A stretch of DNA of 64,000 nucleotides from Hexactinellida sp. DTS-2022 (lineage: Eukaryota > Porifera > Hexactinellida): NCBI GenBank assembly GCA_028753945.1, contig JAPNXP010000005.1:124001-188000 (forward strand). The letters run 5' to 3'. Positions 10,410 to 35,864 of the stretch are shown here, piece after piece (position 1 is the first letter of the stretch; every line of letters begins with the position of its first letter). A program made the translations under genes and the position numbers. The notes under the pieces are model-generated. The model was not told the origin of the DNA, ran no database searches, and saw only the letters and a program-made list of their open reading frames with translations.

Positions 10410-10736
10410 ATGGGTGTCGAGGTTCAGATAACGGAGGAGGGGGACGGCAAGACGTTCCCCAAGAAGGGAGATACGGTAGTAATGCACTACACAGGAACCC
10501 TGAAGGACGGGAAGAAGTTCGACTCCTCCAAGGACCGTGGCAAGCCCTTCGAGACCAAGATAGGAGTCGGACAGGTTATAAAGGGGTGGGATGAGGGGGT
10601 GCCCCAGATGTCCGTGGGGTCTAAAGCCACCCTCACTATCTCCCCCGACTTCGGATATGGGGCCGCGGGGGTACCCGGGACCATCCCCCCCAATGCCGTG
10701 CTCATATTCTACGTGGAACTCATAGCAATCAAGTAG
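10410..10736 (+). CDS. FKBP1A: FKBP12-type peptidyl-prolyl cis-trans isomerase
   Basis: A single exon of 108 residues, the same length as human FKBP12, with no start ambiguity ([20 protein letters not shown]). All FKBP12 signatures are visible: [22 protein letters not shown] (pocket Y, F, D), [19 protein letters not shown] (pocket V-I and W) and [20 protein letters not shown] (flap Y, I) ending VELIAIK. In place of the human YAYG motif this protein has FGYG. The family isomerises Xaa-Pro bonds in the cytosol, binds FK506/rapamycin, and modulates calcium-release channels and TGF-beta receptors. It is intronless here, unlike the vertebrate gene, and closes a run of three diverged FKBP-fold genes on the same strand. 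Confidence 0.97.
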   Translation: MGVEVQITEEGDGKTFPKKGDTVVMHYTGTLKDGKKFDSSKDRGKPFETKIGVGQVIKGWDEGVPQMSVGSKATLTISPDFGYGAAGVPGTIPPNAVLIFYVELIAIK

Positions 10737-10885
10737 CATATAACGATCTAGCTATACTATAGTATAAGAAGTGTATTTGTATTAGCAACTATTGATAGTG
10801 TAGTTGTGACTAAATAGATATAGTAGTTCGTACTTTGTGATATATTATGATAAGTATTTGTAGTCTGGGAAATTTAGTTATATAA

Positions 10886-11573
10886 AGGCTGTTCAAACTT
10901 TATATAACGCATAATTACAGGAATTATACACCTACGTATGTCACGCTTTTTCACAATTTTATTAGCAAAAAGGATTGTTTGTCACACATGGTTGACCCTC
11001 CCCTTTGGAAGCGTTACGTAACGTTTGAATGGCCCTTAATAGCACTGACATAGTCCTCTTAATTACGGTGTAATCTACATTCCTATCTGTGTGCAGTTGC
11101 TAAGAAACCATGCTCATCTTGGGAATGTATATAACTGCTAGCATGCATGCACGCTATACTATAGTATGCCTAGCTCCCTAGCCAGTTAGATATTGTAATT
11201 ATATCCTATAAATACTGTCTATAAGTTTAAGGATATTATGTAAATGGTACATCAAAGGGGCACTTTCTCCCTAAACAAATACAGTAGACTCTGTTATAGG
11301 AACACCAGGGGATCTATTATCCGGAATTCGTATTAACTGGAGTCACTTGCATGCATTTGTATAGACTAGGGGACTTAAACCTTGTAACCTTAACCGATAT
11401 TTCCCTTATCCGTGTTCCTACTAACGAGAGTCTACTGTACATACAGTCAACTCCCGTTATAAAATGGTAAATGGAGATTTCTCCCAGAGCACTAAATGCA
11501 TTAATTATTATCCGCTTATAACGAATATCCGGATATAACGAAGGGATTTATTTGTTATAACGAGAGTTCACTG
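10886..11573. repeat. Intergenic MITEs: families M, H and C
   Basis: 10886-11040 is a family M element whose ends read GGCTGTTCAAACTTTATATAACGC and CGTTACGTAACGTTTGAATGGCC (kin at about 12650-12790 and 23990-24335). 11282-11437 is an intact family H MITE (CAGTAGACTCTGTTATAGG ... GAGAGTCTACTG, TA at both sides). 11444-11573 is an intact family C MITE (CAGTCAACTCCCGTTATA ... CGAGAGTTCACTG). No gene is seen between 10737 and 11691. Confidence 0.8.
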
Positions 11574-11691
11574 TAGTACGTATATATTGTGTTCGTATAA
11601 TAGCAATATTGCTCTATTAGGAATGTATAACCGACCTAGGGACCTTATAACAGGCTCTGTTCTATGATTAGCTACATACTATAACTAGCTA

Positions 11692-26173
<14,482 letters not shown>

Positions 26174-26614
26174 TTCATATCCCCTCTGTTTATTTGGATA
26201 TTAGTGATTACCACTAGCACTGTTGTTAATTTTGTAATAGCAGATAATATTGTCAGTCACGTACAGGCTTTCATCCAGGAAAAAAGTACCCCGCTCCTAA
26301 ATTTTGTTAGAGCTCGTTCAGTTTTAATTTTGTACGCCTAGATTGTCATCTTGTATTAAGTCTATGGCAGCATCTCTCGATATTGTAGGCCTAGAATAGA
26401 TTTTTGTACGCCTAGATAAAATCCTGCCAAATCACGCTCCTTTAGGCGCGCCCAGCACACCTGGATAACACCCTGGTTTGGTATAATCTTGTTATAAGCA
26501 CACCGGTTATAAGAACATATCGGATATAAGCACATTAAGTGCAGTTCCCGACTATGTGCTTATAACCAGCATCCACTGTCCTTGTTACTTTCCCCTGTTT
26601 GCTTGCTAGCTAGA

Positions 26615-27500
26615 ATGGCGACTGGTACTGCAACTGACTCTATAAAGGCGGTGTGTGTCCTGGTAGGGGACAAGGTAGGAGGGACGATACACTTTGCGTC
26701 CAATGGTGAGACAGTTACAGTGACGGGAGAGATAAACGGTCTGTCACCCGGGGACCATGGATTCCATATTCACGAGTTCGGTGACCTGACTAATGGGTGC
26801 ACCAGTGCGGGGGGGCACTTTAACCCGGAGCATAAGGAACATGGGGGTCCACAGGATGTAGAGAGACACGTAGGGGATCTAGGGAACATAGTGGCAAATG
26901 CGGGCGGTATGGCTACGGTAAGTATTGCTTTGTTGGGGACATTCTAGGGATTATATATTGTGTTTGTCATATAGAGATATAGTCGATTCTGCTTAATAGA
27001 GTCACCTCGGGACCAGGTTGCTTTGATACGATTAAGCGGAGAAATATATTAACCGAAAATATTTAAAGCCAAAATGTAATTCCGTTCTTTAAATCCTGTT
27101 AAACTTTGACCCCATTAAGCGGAGTCGACTATACTTTATGATAAACGAACTCAACTTAATACAAACCCTATGTAAGTTGTTAAATGGGAGCATAGGGCTT
27201 GTTCATAATAAAAAGTTTCATTTTTTTAACAAACAAAAAGTTTTCATCTTTTTATACAAACAAAAAGCTTTCATATTAAGCAGACCTGACTATAGTGACT
27301 ATTCCTATTCATATTTACATCCACAGGTTAATATAACGGACAAGGTGATAGCTCTAATGGGCGGTCACAACATCATCGGTCTCTCTGCAGTTGTCCACGC
27401 GGACAAGGACGATCTTGGGAGGGGCGGATTCCCTGACTCCAAGACAACTGGTCACGCCGGTGCCAGACTAGCCTGCGGGGTTATTGGGCTAGCCAGCTAA
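26615..27500 (+). CDS. SOD1: Cu/Zn superoxide dismutase (cytosolic type)
   Basis: Two exons, 26615-26917 and 27327-27500 (phase 0), give 158 residues (human SOD1: 154). Copper ligands are in [10 protein letters not shown] (two His), GGHFNP and [10 protein letters not shown]; zinc ligands in [11 protein letters not shown] and ERHVGDLGN. The disulfide cysteines ([15 protein letters not shown]) and the active-site Arg in [10 protein letters not shown] are all kept. No signal peptide is seen, so a cytosolic enzyme converting superoxide to peroxide and oxygen is expected. The intron holds a family E MITE and a family B MITE back to back. An upstream family D MITE (26489-26579) ends about 35 bp before the ATG and could form part of the promoter. 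Confidence 0.97.
26981..27293. repeat. Family E and family B MITEs in SOD1 intron
   Basis: 26981-27132 ends 'taagcggagtcgactata' (family E). About 27135-27293 is a family B copy in reverse orientation ('cttaatacaaaccctatgtaagttgtta ... aagcagacctgactata'), with a local triplication of an 'aacaaaaagttttcatctt' segment. Confidence 0.75.
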
Positions 27501-27744
27501 TTGTATACATCCTAGCTACGAAATAGGACGTTAGGCATTTATATATTTATTAGTTTTAGCTTAGTTTTAGTTGAATAGTGTATTATAGACACAATACTGT
27601 ATTATTGTATGTAACCATTAAATTTAGGGAACACACCAACTAGTCAGGTTGTGTGGAACCTTGAATAGAAATTATAACATTATAAGGCTACGGTATATAT
27701 GTATACAAACTATTTAGCCATATTTACAGTGAACTCTGTTATAA

Positions 27745-27870
27745 CAAATTGCAGCCTTTGCTAAAGTATTTCCATTTGGAGGCACTACTAGTTACCCAAC
27801 CACCAAATGTAAAGGGAAATGCGTCGGCACAGGCTGCAATTTGGGATTTTTATTAAATAGACCCAGCTAA
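27745..27870. repeat. Single inverted-repeat copy of the 72-bp unit family
   Basis: 'aaattgcagcctttgctaaag...ggaggcactac' is followed by the reverse complement '...aaagggaaatgcgtcggcacaggctgcaattt'. This shows the native element is a hairpin MITE whose half was tandemised at 525-895. No gene is seen from 27501 to 28619; a second copy of the 160-bp palindrome lies at 28405-28555. Confidence 0.75.
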
Positions 27871-28404
27871 GGTTAATTTTCATTTTTTTATTGACCTTTT
27901 GGTGGTTCAAGCAGAAATTACATGGGCGCCGACAAATTTATGTTTACAAAAGTGATTTACCTATTTTGGCCTTGCCCCTCGGGGATTTATACAGTTCGGC
28001 GCCTATGATTATAAATGTGTTGGCCCATATATATAAAGTAAAGTAATCCTATAATTATTGTCATGTTAATTCCAGATAGCACTTAGGTTGTGGCCTAAGG
28101 TGGACTAATTGTCTGAGTGACACTTTATAGGATTTATCTATTCCTTTGGTGCAAGTAGGTTGTTATGTTTTCTCACAATGACTGGAATCCTTGCTTATAT
28201 ATGCCTTGTTGCATATTAGTTCTCAATCTGAGTTATATTGCAATCATTATTCAAAAGATGTTTCTAAAGATTCTAATTTTCCCGCTCAACTCGGTTCCAA
28301 TATGACTCTCGTATCATAGAATTAGGCTTTTATAAAATACAATAAATTAGTTTGCAACCGTCTCATTTCTATTGCCCATAAGCAGTACCAGGTTTTTTTC
28401 AAAG

Positions 28405-28555
28405 AATTTACTTATCCACCGATCATCGGCGTTTTGTTTTAAATAACCTGGCTAGTTTCTACCGATGGTGTTTTTTATAAACATAAATAAACAATCGGTA
28501 GAAAGTAGCCAGGTTTTTTAATACAAACGCCGATGATCGGTGGATAAGTAAACTC
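28405..28555. repeat. 160-bp palindromic MITE, second copy
   Basis: The arms GTTTACTTATCC / GGATAAGTAAAC with CCGATCATCGGCG and CCTGGCTAGTTTCTACCG match the LAMTOR1-intron copy. It is bracketed by a repeated flank, 'aaaatacaataaattagtttgcaaccgtctcattt' before (about 28337) and 'aaaatacataaattagtttgcaaccgtctcattt' after (about 28560). The element therefore sits between two copies of a host segment of about 45 bp. Confidence 0.8.
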
Positions 28556-28619
28556 TTTATAAAATACATAAATTAGTTTGCAACCGTCTCATTTCCATTG
28601 CCCATAAGAGAGTCACTAG

Positions 28620-31600
28620 ATGTCAGATGACAGCACCACTCTACAGAGTGTCCCTTCACACCTGAGCTCGCCTCCGCCCCAGGACGACAGTTCCTGTGAG
28701 CCCGAGTCAGAGGCGGACCAGTCTGCCGACAAGAAGGACTCCACCGGGTCCGGAAATAACCTCTCGGACGACCCGAGACCGAAGGGCCTAGGTGACGCTT
28801 GGATAGACATTCCCATGTCGCAGGCTATCGAGTTCATTCCCGTACTAACCGCAGAAGACATCAAGGACATAGCCAGGTCAGTAATCCTGTAGCTTTAATA
28901 GCGCTCCAGGTGAGTCGTGTTTCCATACCCCCTGGTACTCAGTGGCTATAAATAGATAGGACACCCTCCCATAAGGGTATAGGACCTATATACTATATAT
29001 CCTTTCAATATATAAATCCGGCTTCGCAAAGGTGATTTTTTTATGTTGAAAATGACCTTGCCATTATACCTTAAATACGAAGGTGTTGACCAATGTTTAA
29101 GTACACTTGTGTTCGCGTAATAGCAAGTCGCATTTTGCACGGAAATTGCTTGCTATTAGAGGAACAGAATTTTGTGGGGGCTAAAATAACTTGCTATTAG
29201 AGCAATTGCTATTATGCTCGCTATTATGCGATATTTAGGTACAAAGGCAAGGTTGTAGTGGCTCGTATAAATGAGCAGATCTCAACTCACAAAGAGAAGA
29301 TGTCCCAAAGCATCGCAACGCAGAAAGAAAAGATGACACAGAGTCTCACCCAGCAACGCGACAAGATGACACAGCAGCGAGATAAAATGTCCCAGAGCTT
29401 GATCCAACAGAAAGTCAAGGTTTCCCAAAGTTTGATAATCCGGAAAGAGAAAATGAGTCAACAGAGGGAAAAAGTGTCACAGAGTTTGACAATTCGGAAA
29501 GAAAAAATGAGTCAACAGAGGGAAAAGGTGTCACAGAGTTTGACAAACCGGAAAGAAAAGATAAGCCAACAAAAAGAAAAGGTGTCACAGAGTTTGACAA
29601 TGCAGAAAGAAAAGATGAGCCAACAAAAAGAAAAAGTGTCACAGAGTTTAACCCAGCAACGCGAAAGAATGTCACAACACCGCGAAAAGATGTCCCAAAC
29701 CTTCAGTATCCGTAAAGAGAGAGTTTCCCTCAGTTTCTCTAACAAGAGAGACAAGATGACGCAGCATAGAGATAAGGTCTCAATCACACTTTACCAGCGA
29801 CGCCTGAAAGTGTCCCAATCCCTGACAAGCCACAGGGTCCGCATGTCTCAGAGCCTGTCTATAAAGAGAGATAAAATGACACTGAAAAGCAGACAGGTAC
29901 CTCGTATGTCATGCCCTATACCTGGGTTCTCAAACTGTTCTAAAATAATACCTAAAAGTCCCTCTTATGGAAGTGTACATTATTGGATTTCCCTAAGACA
30001 GCGATTCCCAACCTTTTTCAACCGTGGCTCCCCTATAGAAATATTAGACGTTATGTGGACCCCCTCCCTTAGACCGTGATAGGAATTTGAGATCTTATGG
30101 ACCCCTACTGTCATCCGTGGACCCAGGTTGGGATCCACTGCCTTAGGGGATCACTGACCCCAGTTTGAGAACACTGATTTAGGCGTATAGCGGATACTAT
30201 TTATAGTAGAACCTCGTTAGTACGAACACTATTTAGTCCCCTTCAAGGCCTTTTCTACGGTCCCCCGGTGTCCGTACTAAGAGGTTCTATTTATACCCCC
30301 TGTGTGTAGGTGCGAGAACACATGTCGGTTGGTGCGGCCAGGGTGCACCAGATGAGAGAGCAGGTAGTCACTCAGATGAGAACCAAGTTCGGGACGGGAC
30401 TCTCCCCCAGAGAGTTCGGAGAGGGCGGGCGTGTCTCGCCCCTAGGGGACATCTTCACCTCCCCTGAGTGTACCCCTGTCTGTAAGAAGTCTGGCAACAT
30501 TAGTCAGTCCTGTCCCAACCTGTACCCCTCACACCCTCGGGAGGAGGGACTTGACGAGTTCATCCTGGCCAAGAGGGACAACTTTTCGATCTGTTCCTTC
30601 GCCACGACAGTATCAGCTCAATCCTCTCACTCCTCTCAATCCGATAGCCCCAGCTGTTATACAGACTCCTCATGTTCAGACTATGAGTCCCACTTTATAT
30701 TCAGTCCCCCCGTACCGGATATAATCGCATCCGAGGTACCCCCTCCCCTGCCCCTGTCCCCTACCCCCCTACGTGAGATCGGGACCCCATTGGCTCTAAC
30801 CAGCAGTGCCTCCTCTCAGGAGGAGGTGTGTCCCCCCCTGCCCGTGTGGGCGATCCCCAAACACTATAACACTCTCCTAACGTACACACAGCTGCCTAGC
30901 TGGTACAGAGACAACGAGTGCATCACCAAGTACTACAGGCCGCCTCTCAACTCACTACTGAAGTGTCTCAAATCTATTTGCTACTGGCACTCTGAAAGCG
31001 GGAACATTTGGTCACACCTCATTGGATTGTTTGTTTTCTTGGTGTTTGTGCCACATTTCGCTTACAACATGTTTATTCGTGCCACCACAGATTCTGATTT
31101 CACGTGGATGGATCCTGCTGTCATCTCGATATTCATATTCAGTGCATTGACCTGTTTGTTGTTGTCAACATCATTTCACACCTTAATGTGCCACTCTAAC
31201 AAAGTGTACATGTTATGTCTCCGTGTAGACTACTGTGGCATAGCCCTCCTTATAATCGGGTCCTATGTCCCTTGGTTCTACTACCTATTCTACTGTCTAC
31301 GGGTAGTGCAAATAACCTACATTTCCATTCTAACATTCTTAGGTGTCACTGCCATCATAACGATGATAGCACCTTTCTTCAACCGTCCCAAATTCCGTAT
31401 ATTTCGTGCTTTGCTATTCGGTTGTGTGGGTTCCTTTGGTGTCATACCGGCACTTCACGCCGTGGGGGTACAGGGATTCTCGGCTTCCATGTCCCTTGGT
31501 GGGACTTCCCTTATGTTTTCTGGTGGAATGTTCTATATAGTGGGCGCCGGTATATACGCGCTACGAATACCAGAACGTATTTTCCCTGGGAAATGTGATC

Positions 31601-31734
31601 TGCTTTTACAGTCACATACTATATTCCATATTTTCGTTCTCATTGCTGCAACTTTCCATTATTTCTCACTTCTGAGGATACAAGAAATTCGGTTATTACG
31701 CGGGAGTTACTGTAGTCCGGATATCAATATATGA
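28620..31734 (+). CDS. Adiponectin-receptor-like PAQR protein with long N-terminal helical repeat
   Basis: Three exons, 28620-28876, 29239-29896 and 30310-31734, join in phase to 779 residues. Residues about 100-305 (exon 2) are tandem 11-residue units (LTIRKEKMSQS) alternating with 18-residue units (the same plus a QREKVSQ heptad), about 20 in all. From about residue 483 the AdipoR core begins: WAIPKHYNTLL, SWYRDNECI, YWHSESGNIWSHLIG, seven hydrophobic spans, SFHTLMCHSNKV, RVDYCGIALLIIGSYVPW, IPERIFPGKCDLLLQSHTIFH. The zinc-binding His (SFHT, SHxIFH) and Asp (VDY) of AdipoR1/2 are all present, so the ceramidase-type active site is likely intact. The N-terminus faces the cytosol in this family. 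Human AdipoRs lack the repeat; nothing about its function is known from sequence. Confidence 0.9.
29110..29236. repeat. Interspersed repeat ('aatagcaagtcgcatttgcac' type) abutting an acceptor
   Basis: Inverted-repeat-like text 'gtaatagcaagtcgcattttgcac ... ctattatgctcgctattatgcg' ends a few bases before the AG acceptor of AdipoR-like exon 2 (29239). A related copy lies at about 16318-16400 in the SRCR gene. Confidence 0.6.
29922..30290. repeat. Nested hAT-like MITEs plus a family A MITE in the AdipoR-like intron
   Basis: Outer element 29922-30175 has ends CTGGGTTCTCAAACTG and CAGTTTGAGAACACTG. Inserted in it, 29999-30140 has ends CAGCGATTCCCAACCTTTTT and GGTTGGGATCCACTG. Both end types are hAT-like. 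A reverse relative of the inner one lies at about 59755-59850. 30201-30290 is a short family A copy. Confidence 0.75.
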
Positions 31735-32141
31735 CATGGCACACAAGTAATTGTAACACTTGTAAAGAGAGATCAGAGATGCACATTGGCCAATTCCATC
31801 TGTGTTTCATTGATGCGAGTAAATATACTTCTTTTTAAAGAAATCAGTTTGAGCTTACTATGTAATTATTAATACATTCTTTCTTTTTACCTTAGTTACC
31901 GATTATATAAGGGTGTTAATTACATTCACGTTTATTAACCTCCAATTAAATAACTATTAGATTTATTACGATTAATTTAGAATCCATATAATCCATATGA
32001 TCTTATGATGACAAAGCCTGCTTACAAATATAATTGCATTAAATACCATTTCGCTATAATCAGATGCCCTGGTTATATAAGTGTCGCTGTATTACCATTA
32101 AAACCTGGCTTCTATATAGCTTTATATTTATAGTCGGTAGA
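31735..32141. other. AT-rich intergenic spacer, no gene or repeat recognised
   Basis: About 400 bases between the AdipoR-like stop and the ZNF207 start hold only short ORFs and AT-rich sequence. They should contain the 3' UTR of the former and the promoter of the latter. Confidence 0.5.
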
Positions 32142-33989
32142 ATGGGAAGGAAGAGAAAGAAGATATTGAAACCATGGTGCTGGTTAGTTCCTATTGTCAC
32201 ATTCCTATGGCAGCATATGATTGTTATGGTAGGTACTGTGAAAGGGAGTTTGATGAGGAAAAGGTTCTTATACACCATCAAAAGTCGAAGCATTTCAAAT
32301 GTCACATTTGTCAGAAAAAGCTTTACACAGGGCCTGGTATGTTAGTTGTACAGTAAACTCGTTAGTATAACACGGTTAAGGAGTACAAGGTTAATTCCCC
32401 TAGCCTATACAAATGCATGCAAGTGACTCCGGTTAATACGAACGTATTAAGACGGTCCCCTGGTGTTCCTATTAACAAAGCCTACTGTATATTGGTGAAT
32501 TCCTTTTCTTATGTAAATTCAACTCATGAAAAATTAACTTTTGTAAGGCTGGGTTTATATTGAAAAGGTGCTGCCACAAATATAAATATAGGCTACTAAA
32601 ATATAGTAAACATTGTGTCTTATTACAGTTCCATTAATACATTGGATGTCGGTTATAATAACATCGTCGGGAACTGCATATAATGTTCTTGTAACCTGCA
32701 TAAATTACACAGGGTATATGGCAACCGTTTTCCAGTAGAATGTTCTTATATTCTGTGTTCTTATAACCAGCATCTACTGTAATTAACTTAATTTCATTAC
32801 TAATTGACTACATTTCCATTACTAACTAATTGCTATTTATTACAGACCCACTTTGTAGGTCTGGTTATCCACTGTTCGCAGGTGCACAAGGAAACCGTAA
32901 CGGAGATACCGAACGCATTTCCGCACCGGAACAATCTGGAGATGGACATCTACGGTACGGAGGGAATTCCAGAGAAAGATAGAGTTGATAGAGAGAGGAA
33001 CAAGGGCGCTGGTAAGTTGTTATTGGAACTGAAACTAAGCTAGCAGCTGGTAAATAGCTACATAATCATAGGTGTTAGCAGGAGACATTCTTCATCTGTA
33101 CGTTGTTGTCAAGTTATTTAGTAAATTATTCGAGACAATTTGTTGTCTTACGTCGCGTGTAATTCGTTTGGAAATAATTTATTTGGAATAGCTAACACAA
33201 ACAAATTCCGACTGACACGAATCTCGGAGGTTGGTTTGTCCAGGTTTGTTATTGTTTGCTTTTTACATTCACACCTCAGGCACCTCCTCTTCTTTCTTAT
33301 GTACAAACAAACAAACAAACAAACAAACTAACTAGCAAACAAACAGACAAACAAACAGACAAACAAACAGACAAACAAACAAACAAACAAACAAACAAAC
33401 AAACAAACAAACAACAAACAAACAAACAAACAAACAAACAAACTAACTAACTAACTAGCAAACAAACAAACAACAAACAAACAAACAAACTAACTAACTA
33501 ACTAGCAAACAAACTAACTAACTAGCAAACAAACAGACAAACAACAAACAAACAACAAACAAACAACAAACAAACAAACAAACAAACAACAAACAAACAA
33601 CAAACAAACAAACAAACAAACAAACAAACAAACAACAAACATATCCTGTCTTTACTATTCTGACATGTGAGTGATGAGACAGGTTATATAATGAGTCTCT
33701 GGACTATGGATGCTATCTCATACTATCTCGTACCGTCTGTATCCACATATGATATCTCTCTATTACCACATGTCCCCCTATACTACGTGTCGCCTCTGCT
33801 ATAGGAGAGGACAGCAAGCGACTCAGGCATGAGACTGGCATAGCATTCGTGCCAGCGCCCCCCGGCATGATGCCCATGATGCCTGGCATTCCTATGATGC
33901 CACACGGTCACCACGGAGCCGTCCCTCTACACATGATGCCCTCTCAGTTCGGAATGGTGCCTCCTCTCCCGCCAGGAGTCATGCCAGGT

Positions 33990-34030
<41 letters not shown>

Positions 34031-35556
34031 CGACAGATATACAAGCTAAATAACTGATTAACTACCTAAGAAACTAACTGACTGACTAACGAACGAACGA
34101 ACTAACTAGCTAACTAACTAGTTAGCAAATTAACAAATAAACAAACAAACGAACAAACAAACAAACAAACAACAACATTTACTCTGTTTACCCTCTAGGA
34201 CCGCCTGGAGTAGGGTAGGTTATTAACCAATCAGCACTAATCAGCTGATCGCTGTAAGTTAGCATATTCTCTCGCAGCCTACCGCCCAGACCGATGCCCC
34301 CTCCCGAGAGACCGATGTTCCCCTCTGGAATGCAGGTACCTATATTAGCTGTAGACAGCTGCTGCTCATTACCAACTGTATATCTAGGCACATCCCTCAA
34401 CGCAACTAGGAAACCATGGTAACGAGATGGAAAATATAACACACTATACTCCGCTTATAGAGACACCGGTTAATAGATTTCTCCGCTTAATCGGGTCAAA
34501 ATTTCACAGGATTTATAGGACGGAATTACATTTTGGCTTAAAATATTTTCGGTTAGTAGATTTCTCCGCTTAATCGGGTCAAAGTAACCTGGTCCCGAGG
34601 TGGCTCTATTAAGCGGAGTATACTGTACCCTGTTCTATATTTAGAACTGTTCCTAGGTCCCCCCGGGCCCCCTCCCCCCCTGTTCCCCTCGGGGTCCGTA
34701 GCAGCCAGCGACAGACCCGATATGCCGTACCCTGGCAACCGGAATGATGTCGGGTATGCAGTGAGTCTCAGCGAGAATGTGAAGCTGATGCACCCTGACA
34801 ACGAGATATCATTGGTATGCAGTATTCTAATTATAGAACGGATTAATACAGTCGAAACCGGGGTTTTCTAACCAATTATTTGCATGGAAATAAAGTAGGA
34901 AAAATCTAAAATTAAAACTGTGTCGACAGCATTTCCTCGGGTAGGGTAGTGCTTCCAAAATAAAATGCTGTAAAATAACTTATGGAGCACAAATAACTGA
35001 TTGGATGCATGAATTACTCTCGATCAATTAAATTTACAAACGCTTTTAAATTACCATTTTAATTAACAACTTGGTGTTAGAAAAAACCTGTTTGAATGTA
35101 GTCTGTTTATATTTACAAATGGATTTACAAATGGCTATACACTTACCGGCCAAAAGTATTTGAACAACAGGAATTATATTTCAGACACATTATGCTTCTA
35201 ATAGTTGACGCTGTTTAAACTTTGAACTAATCTAAAATGACTTTAATGGATTTACAAATGGCTGTATAATACACTTATTTAGTAGCGTATTTACAAATGG
35301 CTGTCTTATACACTGATTAGGAGCGTGTTCACAAATGCCTGTATAACACTATATAGAAGGTATAACGGTCTGTTTATAGGAGGAGTTGAGAGGAGCTCTC
35401 CCCAGATACACTTCACAGCCGCCCCTCAGAATGGCCCCCCCCGGGCCCCCGCCCCAGGGGGAGTTCCACAGGCCCCCTCTGCTCTACACGCGACCCCCCG
35501 GTGTCCCGCACAACGAATACATGGGACACAGGGGACAGCCCTACCAACAATACTGA
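32142..35556 (+). CDS. ZNF207: ZNF207/BuGZ-like zinc-finger, Bub3-binding spindle protein
   Basis: Exons: 32142-32182, 32233-32336, 32859-33011, 33805-33987, 34199-34214, 34278-34335, 34657-34814 and 35380-35556. The N-terminus [16 protein letters not shown] ... [17 protein letters not shown] and [13 protein letters not shown]...[11 protein letters not shown] match human ZNF207 almost residue for residue (two C2H2 fingers). A Met/Pro/Gly-rich low-complexity middle follows, then the GLEBS motif [16 protein letters not shown] and PRYT, the Bub3-binding site. The family stabilises kinetochore Bub3, phase-separates on spindle microtubules and affects splicing. The first intron is only 50 bp and exon 5 is a 16-nt micro-exon. 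All junctions fit except exon 6 to exon 7: exon 6 ends in phase 0 while exon 7 needs phase 1, so a further micro-exon or a one-base error lies between 34336 and 34656. Confidence 0.9.
32351..32779. repeat. Family H and family D MITEs in ZNF207 intron 2
   Basis: 32351-32488 is a short family H copy (CAGTAAACTCGTTAGTATAA ... AGCCTACTG). 32640-32779 is family D (GGATGTCGGTTATAATAACA ... CCAGCATCTACTG). Confidence 0.75.
33302..33643. repeat. (AAAC)n / (AACAAAC)n tract in ZNF207 intron 3
   Basis: About 340 bp of ACAA tetranucleotides with CTAA and CAGA variants. Another (AAC)n run begins right after the donor of exon 4 (33990-34032), and more tetranucleotide repeat fills 34060-34175. Confidence 0.9.
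34440..34628. repeat. MITE, family E, in ZNF207 intron 6
   Basis: Inverted ends 'tatactccgcttatagagacacc' and 'ggtggctctattaagcggagtatactgta' flank the family E centre 'ggatttataggacggaattacattttggctta'. Its presence makes the missing coding bases of the exon 6/7 junction harder to place. Confidence 0.8.
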
Positions 35557-35637
35557 TTGGTTATATGTCGTTAGTGATGAACATTAAGTGTTTGTATTTT
35601 GTTGTTTAACTAGAAAAGTAACCGTGCTACTTACACA

Positions 35638-35802
35638 CAGTGAAACCTTCAGAAAACGAACACAATTTAGAGAGGTGTTCACTTTTCATGATTTATCATA
35701 ACGTGTGTCTAAAGTAATGGGGAAATTTTGGGACCGAGAAAAAGTGTTCATATTTTGGAGTTGTTCATTTCTGAAGGTGTTCACTTTTGGAGGTTTTACT
35801 GT
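35638..35802. repeat. MITE, CAGTGAAACCTTCAGAAAAC type, between ZNF207 and the next gene
   Basis: The ends CAGTGAAACCTTCAGAAAAC and GGAGGTTTTACTG are inverted copies, with internal 'gtgttcacttt' repeats. It is the only copy of this family recognised in the window. Confidence 0.75.
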
Positions 35803-35864
35803 ATACCTAAAGTTGTTGTTGTTGTTGTTGTTGTTTACTAGACAGCTAATTAGACAGCTCTGAG

